A stretch of 16,870 bases of DNA, taken from assembly GCA_017390225.1 (NCBI GenBank), contig JAFPCL010000052.1, positions 1 to 16,870 on the forward strand, in the 5' to 3' direction. This document shows, one piece after another, positions 7,296 through 14,415 of the stretch. Both the position numbers and the translations under genes were made by a program. The stretch is from Clostridia bacterium (lineage in GTDB: Bacteria; Bacillota; Clostridia; CAKSNL01; HGM11501). The notes beneath the pieces are model-generated. The model had not been told where the DNA came from and did no database searches. It saw only the letters and a program-made list of their open reading frames with translations. Positions within the stretch are counted from its first letter, which is position 1. Every line of letters begins with the position of its first letter.

Positions 7296-9326
7296 TTACG
7301 GTGTTAACGTGTTTTTTCTGTATGCCGGCTCTGTTTCGGTCTTGGGATTTAAATAGGCATCGATAATTGCTTTGACGACAGGACCGACACTACTGCCGCT
7401 TCCGGCATGTTCTACAATGACGGCAACAGCAATTTCAGGATCGTCATAGGGGGCAAAGGCTACAAAGATGCCGTTGTCAGAACCCGTGTAAACTTCTGCA
7501 CTACCTGTTTTACAAGCGACGGGAATCTCATAATCCTTAAATGTGCCCGAGCCTGTGCCCTCGGTTGCCGACATCCGCATTCCCTTGTGAATTTCGTTGA
7601 AGGTCGATTCGCTCACGCTTGCAACATCTCGCACCAACGGTGTGTTTTCTCTGACCAATTCCTTGGTATCATAAGTGCGGATATTTTTTAACAGTGTGGG
7701 CGTGTAGCGCACCCCTTTGTTTGCCAGCTGTGCCGTGTAGCAAGCCAATTGCAGGGGCGTGCACAAGGTGTCGTCCTGCCCGATTGCCATCTGAAGGGTA
7801 TGCCCCGGATACCAATGATCACCACGGGCTTCCTTCCCTTCGGGAGAAGCAATCACGCCGCGGGCTTCTTCGCCCAGAAGCTCAATCCCCGTAATTTTGC
7901 CCAAGCCGAACATATCGGCATATTTCCAGATTGGCTCCATGCCCATACGGTTGCCCATTTCGTAAAAATAATAGTTGCAGGAATAGCCGATGGCCTTTTC
8001 CATATTGACGTCCTCGTGATTTGCCATACACCGATAGCTGTATGTGCCCAGATAATAGACCACTTCGTCACGAATACTCTCATAGGCATACGTTGTTTTT
8101 TCCTCTAATGCCGCCGCGGCCGTAATCATTTTAAAGGTCGAGCCGGGGGGATATGTGCCCATCATCGCACGATTAAACAACGGACGCATCGGGTCTTCCG
8201 ACCATTTGATATAATTTTCCCGAAAGAAATTCAAATCAAAGGTAGGATAAGAGCCCAACGCCAGCACCTCGCCCGTTTTGACGGAAACAGCGGCAAAGGA
8301 GCCGCCGCCCACATCCAGCCCTTTGGTTGTAGCGGTATCAAGTGCATTGGCGTAAATCTTGTCAATCGTTTCCTTGAGCGCCTTTTCGCCTGCCATCTGC
8401 ACATCCAAATCCAATGTCAGATATACGTTATTGCCGGGAAGGGCAGGGGTAGAAGAGAGCACCGAAAGATTTTTACCCGTGCGGTTTCTTTCAATCACAC
8501 TGGAACCGTCGATGCCGTGGAGCTCATCTTCAAAAGCTTTTTCCACCCCTTGCTTGCCGATGTATTCGTTCGGCTTATATCCCTTTTCTTTATAGAATTC
8601 GTATTCACTTTGATTCATCTGCCCGACGTAGCCCAAAATATGTGCCGCCGTACTGCCATATAAATATTTTCGTACCGGCTCCGTTTCAATACTGATTCCG
8701 GCATACAGTTCTCCTTGCTCCCGAAGCTGTGTCACGGTTTTCAAGCTAACGTCGGAAGCGATGGTAAAAGCCGTTGTCGCAGAAAAGCCGCGAATCAGCA
8801 TATCATATCGCACACCGACAATCAGGCGAACCTGTGCCTGTGTGTAATCATCGGCTACGTTGAACTGTTCTTTGTAGTATTGAACGATTTCCGCCGCTGT
8901 CCGCTCCCCGAGCTTCATTTCCTCTCGCCAGCTTGCAATTTGTGCCTCTGTCATGCTTTCGGAAAAAGTGTAAGGCGTGGTGTCGGAAATCGGAAGCAGA
9001 TCCGACAGGATGTCGCCGTCATTTTTTTCAATGATCTGCGTCACTTCCACGATAATGCGGTTAATTTCCGTGTCGTCCATCCCCGTCATTCTTTTGAACG
9101 AAACAGTGTAGCCTGCTTGATTGGTCACAATCGGTTTACCGTTGCGGTCGTAAATTCCGCCGCGCGGCGCTGTGAGCGTGACCGTCTGGTGCGAGCGCCA
9201 CATGCTTTGCTCTTTATAATATTCGCCTTTGATAATCTGCAAAAGTGTGAGTCTTGCAACAATAGCAACAATCACAACAAACAGAATAACAAATATAACA
9301 ATATAGCGTTTTAAATATTTATTCAT
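7296..9326 (-). CDS. mrdA: Class B penicillin-binding protein 2 (elongasome transpeptidase)
   Basis: This 676-residue protein has an N-terminal membrane anchor (residues 7-30), then PRGGIYDRNGKP (54-65), the start of the PBP-dimer domain. The dimer domain contains YIGKQGVEKAFEDEL (255-269), and the transpeptidase domain follows. Active-site motifs are intact: STFK 396-399 (nucleophile Ser396), SCN 449-451 and KTGSA 606-610. The insertion between the dimer and catalytic domains and the overall length fit PBP2/MrdA rather than FtsI, and it directly follows mreD. The start ATG overlaps the mreD stop (ATGA), with AAGGA six bases upstream. It should cross-link side-wall peptidoglycan with MreC, MreD and a SEDS partner. 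The C-terminus has no PASTA domains. The assignment to the PBP2 class is firm; the symbol depends on synteny with mreCD. Confidence 0.94.
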   Translation of the reverse strand: MNKYLKRYIVIFVILFVVIVAIVARLTLLQIIKGEYYKEQSMWRSHQTVTLTAPRGGIYDRNGKPIVTNQAGYTVSFKRMTGMDDTEINRIIVEVTQIIEKNDGDILSDLLPISDTTPYTFSESMTEAQIASWREEMKLGERTAAEIVQYYKEQFNVADDYTQAQVRLIVGVRYDMLIRGFSATTAFTIASDVSLKTVTQLREQGELYAGISIETEPVRKYLYGSTAAHILGYVGQMNQSEYEFYKEKGYKPNEYIGKQGVEKAFEDELHGIDGSSVIERNRTGKNLSVLSSTPALPGNNVYLTLDLDVQMAGEKALKETIDKIYANALDTATTKGLDVGGGSFAAVSVKTGEVLALGSYPTFDLNFFRENYIKWSEDPMRPLFNRAMMGTYPPGSTFKMITAAAALEEKTTYAYESIRDEVVYYLGTYSYRCMANHEDVNMEKAIGYSCNYYFYEMGNRMGMEPIWKYADMFGLGKITGIELLGEEARGVIASPEGKEARGDHWYPGHTLQMAIGQDDTLCTPLQLACYTAQLANKGVRYTPTLLKNIRTYDTKELVRENTPLVRDVASVSESTFNEIHKGMRMSATEGTGSGTFKDYEIPVACKTGSAEVYTGSDNGIFVAFAPYDDPEIAVAVIVEHAGSGSSVGPVVKAIIDAYLNPKTETEPAYRKNTLTP

Positions 9327-9811
9327 AGTGTTTCCTTTCTATGAAAATAAACCGCAATCCATTGATACAGAAAATACAGGGGAATCATCAGAATCATATT
9401 CTCTGCGGCACGAATCAGCGTACCGAAGAAAAAAGGTACACTTTGTCCGAAAATACGGAAGGAGAATAAGGCATACAGCCCTTGATAAATAAACGTCCCG
9501 ACAAAAGCATACAGGCATGCCATAAAAACATTTTTCGTGTATACATATTGATACACCGCCCAGACCGCCAATGCAATGTACATATAAAGAAGCATATTGA
9601 GCCCGAAAATCGGTTGATATAATAAATCCAGAACAGCGCCTACCGCCGCGCCGGTAATGACCGTTTCCATCGGTCCGCCAATCATGGCAACACAGAGCAC
9701 GCAAGCCAGCGACAACAAAGGAAATCCGCCGCCGATGGCACAAGCGGGCATCAGTGTTGTATCCAACGTGATAACGATCAGAAATAAGAGAACTCGCAGG
9801 ATATATCGCAT
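9323..9811 (-). CDS. mreD: Rod shape-determining protein MreD
   Basis: This 162-residue, very hydrophobic protein has about five membrane helices and few charges (first helix residues 4-24). A conserved-looking patch GAAVGAVLDLLYQPIFGLNMLLYM (54-77, cut here for reading) includes the G-DLL....G...L pattern common in MreD. AGGAGG lies 7 bases before the ATG inside the end of mreC, and its stop overlaps the mrdA start. MreD is part of the MreBCD scaffold that guides side-wall synthesis. Sequence conservation in this family is low, so position between mreC and a PBP2 gene is a large part of the evidence. Confidence 0.93.
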   Translation of the reverse strand: MRYILRVLLFLIVITLDTTLMPACAIGGGFPLLSLACVLCVAMIGGPMETVITGAAVGAVLDLLYQPIFGLNMLLYMYIALAVWAVYQYVYTKNVFMACLYAFVGTFIYQGLYALFSFRIFGQSVPFFFGTLIRAAENMILMIPLYFLYQWIAVYFHRKETL

Positions 9812-9814
9812 CTT

Positions 9815-10651
9815 TTATTCCTCCTGCTTTGCATTTTTAATGATTAAAACTTCGTTGAGATTGGCAAAATCCACGGCCGTTTCCACCAAAGCCGTTTTGG
9901 TCAGTGCTGTTTCGTCGGTGGTGATTTCCCGTATTCTACCAATCATCAGCCCCGGGGGATAGATTTCACCAAAGCCGGAGGTTTCCACAAAATCACCGGG
10001 AACTACGGAAGATTCCGAAGACAGATAGTTCATTTGCACCAATCCGCTCTGGGTGAGATCCTGATTGCCTTCCACCAATCCTTTATCTGTGGTTCGTGCG
10101 ACAGACGCACCGACAGAGGATTCGTTGTCCACAATGGCGGTTACTCTTGCCCAAGTGAGTCCAACCTCACTCACATATCCCACAACGCCGGCTTCGGTGA
10201 CACAAACGTCCAACAGGTCGATGCCGTCTTTCGAGCCGCGATCCACGGTAAAGCTGGTGAACCAGAACTGCGAATCGGAAGAAACAATGCGCGCCCCGAC
10301 GGTATCGTAGCCTTTTTGCTCCAAGGATTCTTTCATGGCAAGAAGCGTTGTCAGCCGTGCATTTTCCGCTTGCAAAGACTGTAGCTCCCGTGTGGAATTT
10401 TCAAGACGCTCCACTTGCGCCGTCAACACGGCATTTTCTTCCCGAAGCTCTTTTACAGAGCCGAAATAGTTAAAAAATCCCACAATGCCGTTGCCGATTC
10501 CGGTAAAGACCTTCTGCACCGGCGTGACCACAATGCCGACAATGTTGCCGACTACACTGTTTTTGGGCGCAACAAAAGAAACCGCCATAAACAAAAGTGC
10601 AACGACAGTCAATATAATGATTGTATTTTGAAGTCCTCTTTTTCTTTTCAA
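9815..10651 (-). CDS. mreC: Cell shape-determining protein MreC
   Basis: This 278-residue protein is a typical MreC: basic start, a membrane helix at about 10-28, a coiled coil at roughly 66-115 (VKELREENAVLTAQVERLE), then the beta-rich outside domain with SSDSQFWFTSFTVDRGSKDGI and the VPGDFVETSG...YPPGLMIGRI region. It links the MreB filaments to the PBP/SEDS machinery. The start is an unusual TTG (10649-10651) with GAGGA seven bases upstream; no in-frame ATG fits. A 5-codon frame (10648-10665) ends in a TGA that overlaps this TTG as TTGA, which might help coupling, but its own ribosome site is poor. It follows maf directly (18-base gap), without mreB in between. Confidence 0.94.
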   Translation of the reverse strand: MKRKRGLQNTIIILTVVALLFMAVSFVAPKNSVVGNIVGIVVTPVQKVFTGIGNGIVGFFNYFGSVKELREENAVLTAQVERLENSTRELQSLQAENARLTTLLAMKESLEQKGYDTVGARIVSSDSQFWFTSFTVDRGSKDGIDLLDVCVTEAGVVGYVSEVGLTWARVTAIVDNESSVGASVARTTDKGLVEGNQDLTQSGLVQMNYLSSESSVVPGDFVETSGFGEIYPPGLMIGRIREITTDETALTKTALVETAVDFANLNEVLIIKNAKQEE

Positions 10652-10669
10652 TTTGCTATCCTCATCTCT

Positions 10670-11263
10670 TTAAAATGGCGGTGCTAAAAGCTCCACATCA
10701 AATTCTTCCCGAAGAAGCTGTCCCAAACGGCAAACAGGAAGCCCGACAACATTGAAATAATCACCGTCGATGCCCTCAATCAATAAAGAGCCCAGCCCCT
10801 GGATGCCGTATGCTCCTGCTTTATCCATTGGCTCACGACTTAAAACATACGCCGCAATATCAGCTTCCGAAAGTGTGCGAAACCGCACGGTGGTTTTTTC
10901 AAAAACCGCATCCACCTTTCCATCTCTCGGACGGGCAACAGCGATGCCGGTATATACCTCATGACTTCTGCCGGACAACAGTTTTAAAAATGCTTTTGCT
11001 TCCTCTTCATCTTTTGGTTTCCCCAAAATCCGATTATCTACGGCAACGACCGTGTCACCGCCGATGACGAGCACATCTTCTTTTTTATGCCTTGCCGCTA
11101 CATTTGCCGCTTTAAGGCTTGCCAGCTCCATTACCAACACGGAAGGCACAGGTGTTTCTATGCCGCTTTCATCCACATCGGCAGGCTCTACGGCAATATC
11201 AAGATGCACATTCTCCAAAAGCTCTTTTCTGCGAGGAGAATTGGATGCCAGTATAAATCTCAT
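10670..11263 (-). CDS. maf: Maf-type nucleotide pyrophosphatase
   Basis: This 197-residue cytoplasmic enzyme belongs to the Maf/HAM1-like family, which hydrolyses (modified) nucleoside triphosphates such as dTTP and UTP. Landmarks are LASNSPRRKELL (5-16), VIGGDTVVAV (67-75, catalytic-type Asp70), GKP (81-83), KAGAYGIQGLG (148-158) and DYFNVVGLP (168-176). Length is normal. AGAAAGG lies ten bases before the ATG. Maf genes are commonly placed just before mreBCD in Bacillota, matching its position here. Confidence 0.96.
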   Translation of the reverse strand: MRFILASNSPRRKELLENVHLDIAVEPADVDESGIETPVPSVLVMELASLKAANVAARHKKEDVLVIGGDTVVAVDNRILGKPKDEEEAKAFLKLLSGRSHEVYTGIAVARPRDGKVDAVFEKTTVRFRTLSEADIAAYVLSREPMDKAGAYGIQGLGSLLIEGIDGDYFNVVGLPVCRLGQLLREEFDVELLAPPF

Positions 11264-11278
11264 TGTATCAAAACCTTT

Positions 11279-12001
11279 CTATATTACAAATCCGCCATTG
11301 GGGGAGAGTACCTGTCCTGTGTAAAAGCTTCCGCCTTCACTTGCCAAAAACAAAAGCGTTCTTGCCACATCCTCCGCTGTTCCGATGCGGCAAAGCGGCG
11401 TTTCTTCTGCCAAAGCATGTATATCATCTTCAGACAAATGGGCATTCATGTCGGTTTCTATCACCCCGGGAGCCACGGCGTTGACCCGAATATTTGACGG
11501 GCCAAGCTCTTTGGCAAGTGCCTTGGTAAAACCAATCAGCCCTGCCTTCACGGTACTGTAGAGCACCTCACAGGAAGCTCCTGTCAACCCCCACATAGAA
11601 GAAATATTAATCATCACGCCATCTTTCTGCCGCACCATATATGGCGTTGCGGCATGCGCCGTTTCCATGGCGGCAAATAAATTCACGGCGGCAACCGTCT
11701 CCCATTCTCTTCGGTCGCTGTCCGTAAACAGTGCCTGCGGAGGGGCAACCCCTGCATTATTGATTAAAACATCAATGCGCCCGAAGGCGGCAACCGTCTC
11801 TTCGACCAGACGAATCCCTGTCCCCGAAAGCGATAAATCTCCTTCTATGGCAATCGTGCCGGGGTAACGCTCCGTCATTTGAATCGCTTTTTCCCGACTG
11901 TTTTTATATCCAAAGGCAACACGGTAGCCGTTTTCAAAAAACAGCTTTACGGCGGCTTCTCCGATGCCGCGTGTGCCACCGGTAATCAACACGGTTTTCA
12001 T
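11279..12001 (-). CDS. Short-chain dehydrogenase/reductase, FabG-like
   Basis: This is a 240-residue classical SDR. The NAD(P)-binding motif is TGGTRGIG (7-14), followed by NNAG (81-84). The catalytic set is Ser135 (INISSMWG), Tyr148 and Lys152 (YSTVK). The PG-IETDM segment (178-185) and the C-terminal TGQVLSPNGG are typical of FabG/3-oxoacyl-ACP-reductase-like enzymes. AGAGGAA lies seven bases before the ATG. It is the first gene of the wall operon, not part of a fatty-acid synthesis cluster in this window, so its substrate is uncertain. The cofactor is probably NADP(H), but that is not shown by the sequence. Confidence 0.93.
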   Translation of the reverse strand: MKTVLITGGTRGIGEAAVKLFFENGYRVAFGYKNSREKAIQMTERYPGTIAIEGDLSLSGTGIRLVEETVAAFGRIDVLINNAGVAPPQALFTDSDRREWETVAAVNLFAAMETAHAATPYMVRQKDGVMINISSMWGLTGASCEVLYSTVKAGLIGFTKALAKELGPSNIRVNAVAPGVIETDMNAHLSEDDIHALAEETPLCRIGTAEDVARTLLFLASEGGSFYTGQVLSPNGGFVI

Positions 12002-12059
12002 TTACATTTCCTCTTTTTCTTTGTGTCCGAAGTACAGCACACAATTAGTATATCTTTAT

Positions 12060-12088
12060 ATTATATAACATATATTTCTTTTTGTAAA
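12060..12088 (-). promoter_or_regulatory. Sigma-A promoter of the cell-wall operon
   Basis: On the minus strand there is a -35 box TTTACA (12083-12088), a 17-base spacer and a perfect TATAAT (12060-12065). The predicted start near 12053 gives a leader of about 50 bases before the SDR gene. It is divergent from the folT promoter, with about 30 bases between the two -35 boxes. No other comparable promoter was noticed in the 11-gene run, so it may serve the whole operon. Confidence 0.78.
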
Positions 12089-12119
12089 TAATTTTTATCA
12101 AATTCATTTATCTTTTTGC

Positions 12120-12148
12120 TTGACAAAAAGAATATGCTGTTGTATACT
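12120..12148 (+). promoter_or_regulatory. Sigma-A promoter of the folT transcript
   Basis: Perfect -35 box TTGACA (12120-12125), 17-base spacer, -10 box TATACT (12143-12148). The predicted start at about 12155 coincides with the 5' strand of the riboswitch P1 helix, which supports both calls. Confidence 0.88.
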
Positions 12149-12155
12149 TTTTATC

Positions 12156-12273
12156 GCAAAGTAGGTTGCCATGCGTTAGAAGCCTTTGCTTCTTCCAGTG
12201 AGAAAAGAACGGGAAGTTGTCTTTTCTACGAAACAGTCGAAAGACTTGCGATTTGGCAGCCGCATTCCGTTGC
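12156..12273 (+). ncRNA. THF (folT-motif) riboswitch aptamer
   Basis: Conserved blocks of the tetrahydrofolate riboswitch appear in order: AGTAG (12160-12164), GCGTTA (12173-12178), GTG, CGGGAAGTTG in the P3 loop, ACGAA and CCGCATTCCG (12260-12269). P1 pairs GCAA (12156-12159) with TTGC (12270-12273). P2 pairs GGTTGCCA (12164-12171) with TGGCAGCC (12254-12261), with one G-U pair. P3 pairs AGAAAAGA with TCTTTTCT. A further stem AGTC-GAAA-GACT has a GNRA loop. An extra hairpin AGAAGC-CTTT-GCTTCT (12178-12193) lies between the GCGTTA block and P3. The folate transporter gene directly downstream fits the usual target. The match is by memory of the consensus, not by a covariance search. Confidence 0.88.
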
Positions 12274-12291
12274 TGCAAGAGAATACGAAAG

Positions 12292-12329
12292 CATCCTTTT
12301 GTGGCGAACTGCAGAAAGGATGTTTTTTT
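12292..12329 (+). terminator. THF riboswitch expression platform: terminator-like hairpin that also covers the folT ribosome site
   Basis: CATCCTTT (12292-12299) pairs with AAAGGATG (12315-12322), an 8-bp stem with a 15-base loop, followed by seven T (12323-12329). The run of T ends at the base before the ATG (12330). The ribosome site AAAGGA (12315-12320) is inside the 3' arm. The hairpin could therefore stop transcription, hide the ribosome site, or both. No clear anti-terminator was found; CTGCA (12273-12277) with TGCAG (12310-12314) is only a weak candidate. Confidence 0.72.
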
Positions 12330-12971
12330 ATGAAAACGCTTGGAAAACTGTTGAAAGAAAATCTTTTATCCCTTGGCCCTCGAATGAAAGCCGGCATCAA
12401 AGCCGTGCCTGCCCATGTAAAGCTTTGCTTTTCCAAAGAAGTCATGAAAAGCTGTTTTACCATTCGCGGCATGGTCTTTTTGGGGCTTTTAGTTGCCATG
12501 AGCGTTGTGCTCCGTGTCTTCACGTCTATCAATATCGGGCCGACCGCCCGTGTGGAGCTGGGCTTTTTGCCCATTGCTGTTGCCGGTGTGTTTTTTGGTC
12601 CCTTAGGCGGCGCTTTAGGATACACTCTTGCCGACCTGCTCGGCACATTGCTTTCGGGACAGCCCCTGTTTTTTCCGATTACGGTCTGTAAGCTCGTTTT
12701 CGGTTTTTTATTCGGTCTGTTCTTCTGCCGCAAAAGACTTTCGCCCATTTGTGTTTTTCTTTGCTGTCTCTCTATTCTTCTTGTGGTCGATCTTTTCGGC
12801 ATGACGCTTTGTTTTTCACTTATGTATGGCGACCGCGGTATAAAAGCGATTCTGACAGAGCGAATCTTCAATGCCGCCGCAACCTTTCCGCTTCGATTTT
12901 TTGTTATATTCCTGACCGACCATGCCCTGCATATTCATGACCTGTGGAGAAGAAGTTCGAAGAATACTTGA
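12330..12971 (+). CDS. folT: Folate-specific ECF transporter S component (FolT)
   Basis: This 213-residue membrane protein is the substrate-binding S unit that works with a shared ECF module (EcfA, EcfA', EcfT), not encoded in this window. About six helices are predicted from residue 46 on. The core IGPTARVELGFLPIAVAGVF and GPLGGALGYTLADLLGTL (69-108), then FFPITVCKLVFGFLFG (114-129), match the FolT family. The ATG at 12330 is chosen because AAAGGA lies 9 bases upstream; an upstream reading frame from 12186 would be translated through the riboswitch and is rejected. The protein has about 45 extra basic/amphipathic N-terminal residues before the first helix, longer than usual for this family. 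The THF riboswitch upstream supports folate as substrate and feedback control by reduced folates. Confidence 0.88.
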   Translation: MKTLGKLLKENLLSLGPRMKAGIKAVPAHVKLCFSKEVMKSCFTIRGMVFLGLLVAMSVVLRVFTSINIGPTARVELGFLPIAVAGVFFGPLGGALGYTLADLLGTLLSGQPLFFPITVCKLVFGFLFGLFFCRKRLSPICVFLCCLSILLVVDLFGMTLCFSLMYGDRGIKAILTERIFNAAATFPLRFFVIFLTDHALHIHDLWRRSSKNT

Positions 12972-12996
12972 CAATACTTTTGTTTTCGTTTATAAT
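12968..12996 (+). promoter_or_regulatory. Perfect-consensus sigma-A promoter overlapping the folT stop codon
   Basis: TTGACA (12968-12973), 17-base spacer, TATAAT (12991-12996): an exact match to the housekeeping consensus. The folT TGA stop (12969-12971) lies inside the -35 box. The predicted start near 13003 leaves about 30 bases before the next ATG. The downstream unit should thus be strongly transcribed whatever the THF riboswitch does. Confidence 0.9.
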
Positions 12997-13032
12997 TTAG
13001 AGTAGATAAATTTTAAGAAAGGTTGTGCCCTT

Positions 13033-14400
13033 ATGAAAAAAATCCGTTTTTCAGCCCTTTTATTCTGTTGTATTCTTGCTTTTGCTGTCTGTGCCATTGC
13101 GAGTGATATCACGGTAAAGGTGGGGGGCACCGCCGCCGTTTTTTCCGATGCAAAGCCTGCCATTGTAGAAGGCCGCACTATGGTGCCGATCCGTGCCGTT
13201 GCCGACCTTCTGTCCTGCAACACCTACTGGGATGACGAAACCCGCGAAGCCGTTGTTTCCCGTGATGCAGGCAACAAGCGCACGATTTTATTCATTAGCC
13301 CCGATCTCGGAACGGCAAAAACAGAAGTTTACAGCCGTGCCGATGCTTTTTCCGATTTTGAGCTGATTTATTCCAATGTCACCACACCGGATGTGCCGGC
13401 ACAGATTCTTTCCGATCGTGTGTATGTTCCGCTTCGTTTTATCAGCGAGAATTTAAACTGCACCGTTGGCTGGGAGGATAAAACCCGCACGGTGTCCATC
13501 ACCGTCAATCCTGCCCCCGCATTCCGTTTTGTTTCTTACACCCCGGCACAGAATACTGCCGTTCCCGTTTTCTTCGGTCCCTCCGATGCCTTGACACGTG
13601 CCGCAGAAAGAGATGCTTCCGGCAGTGTTTACTACATCGGTAGCGGCAATCGTCTATACAAAAATGATGTGATTATTGCCGAAAATGTATCGGATTTTGC
13701 ACTTTTGGATCATGTGTTATACTATATCCAGAGCGGCACACTTTATAAATATGCCGATAATAAAGCAGAAATCTTTGACACCAACGTAATCTCCCTTGTG
13801 CAAAAAACCGCACCCCTTGTCTATGCCAAGGGCGACTCGGAAAAAGGAAGCATTTTATGCACGGATCATTATGCTTTCAAATTCAGCAAGGATGTCTTTG
13901 CTTGCGCCGATGAAAAGTACGGCTATTACTACAAGATTGCATTCTCCGGCTTCAGCATTTTCTGCGTGCTTCTTCGTGAAGAAATCGGCACGGGCGTGCA
14001 GGAAACCTTAACGCAGATTCAATCTACAACCGCTAATGTTTTTGACGGCAAGCTTTATTTCTCCGGTTATACCGTGCCCGGTCTTTATGCCCTTTCATTG
14101 GATACGATGGAGCTCCAAGAGCTGTATCAGGATCGTTTGATTCCTTTGGCATCCCTTGACAATACCGCTCTTGTGGTCTATGACAACACAACAACGCATA
14201 TTTTAAAAGACGGGGCTTTAAAAACCGTTGCCGCTGCCAAGGCAACAGATATTGCCGAAACCGAAAGCTACGGCTATGTTTTAATCTCCGGCAATCTGTA
14301 TCAATATAATAAAAAGACCGAAGCTTTGTCTTTATTGCGCAGCGGTGTTATGGAAATCGTTGCCGCCGATGACAATGCACTTTTACTGCTCGAAAACTGA
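13033..14400 (+). CDS. Secreted stalk-domain (copper amine oxidase N-terminal-like) protein with propeller-like repeats
   Basis: This 455-residue protein has a signal peptide at residues 1-23 (MKK..., hydrophobic core, CAIA cleavage site before Ser24). Residues about 25-158 hold two copies of the stalk-domain pattern: GRTMVPIRAVADLL..YWDDETREAVV (48-75) and DRVYVPLRFISENL..VGWEDKTRTVSIT (128-157). From about 165 to 450 there are repeated aromatic strand motifs (VYYIGSGNRLY, VLYYIQSGTLY, KLYFSG, VLISGNLYQY), similar in style to the DUF5050-like pair at the left end. Such stalk domains are common in exported, wall-associated Clostridia proteins. AGAAAGG lies ten bases before the ATG. Its own perfect promoter lies upstream, and the AlaR-like gene follows 15 bases later. 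No catalytic residues are recognised; function is unknown. Confidence 0.87.
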   Translation: MKKIRFSALLFCCILAFAVCAIASDITVKVGGTAAVFSDAKPAIVEGRTMVPIRAVADLLSCNTYWDDETREAVVSRDAGNKRTILFISPDLGTAKTEVYSRADAFSDFELIYSNVTTPDVPAQILSDRVYVPLRFISENLNCTVGWEDKTRTVSITVNPAPAFRFVSYTPAQNTAVPVFFGPSDALTRAAERDASGSVYYIGSGNRLYKNDVIIAENVSDFALLDHVLYYIQSGTLYKYADNKAEIFDTNVISLVQKTAPLVYAKGDSEKGSILCTDHYAFKFSKDVFACADEKYGYYYKIAFSGFSIFCVLLREEIGTGVQETLTQIQSTTANVFDGKLYFSGYTVPGLYALSLDTMELQELYQDRLIPLASLDNTALVVYDNTTTHILKDGALKTVAAAKATDIAETESYGYVLISGNLYQYNKKTEALSLLRSGVMEIVAADDNALLLLEN

Positions 14401-14415
14401 GAAAGGATGATTTTG

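Noticed and set aside
8715..9314. 199-codon plus-strand frame opposite mrdA
   Set aside because: Antisense shadow of the PBP2 gene; no domain and no start signal.
12120..12148. Possible additional leader peptide in the divergent region 12002-12155
   Set aside because: Only the two divergent promoters and AT-rich spacer are seen here; no frame with a ribosome site.
12186..12329. 48-codon N-terminal extension of folT
   Set aside because: It would translate the riboswitch aptamer and the terminator hairpin; the ATG at 12330 has AAAGGA nine bases upstream.
12116..12691. Plus-strand frame starting in the folT promoter
   Set aside because: Wrong frame relative to folT; it would be translated through the promoter and riboswitch and has no ribosome site.
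12176..12871. 231-codon minus-strand frame across the folT region
   Set aside because: Overlaps the THF riboswitch and folT, which have strong independent evidence; the translation is basic and low in recognisable motifs.
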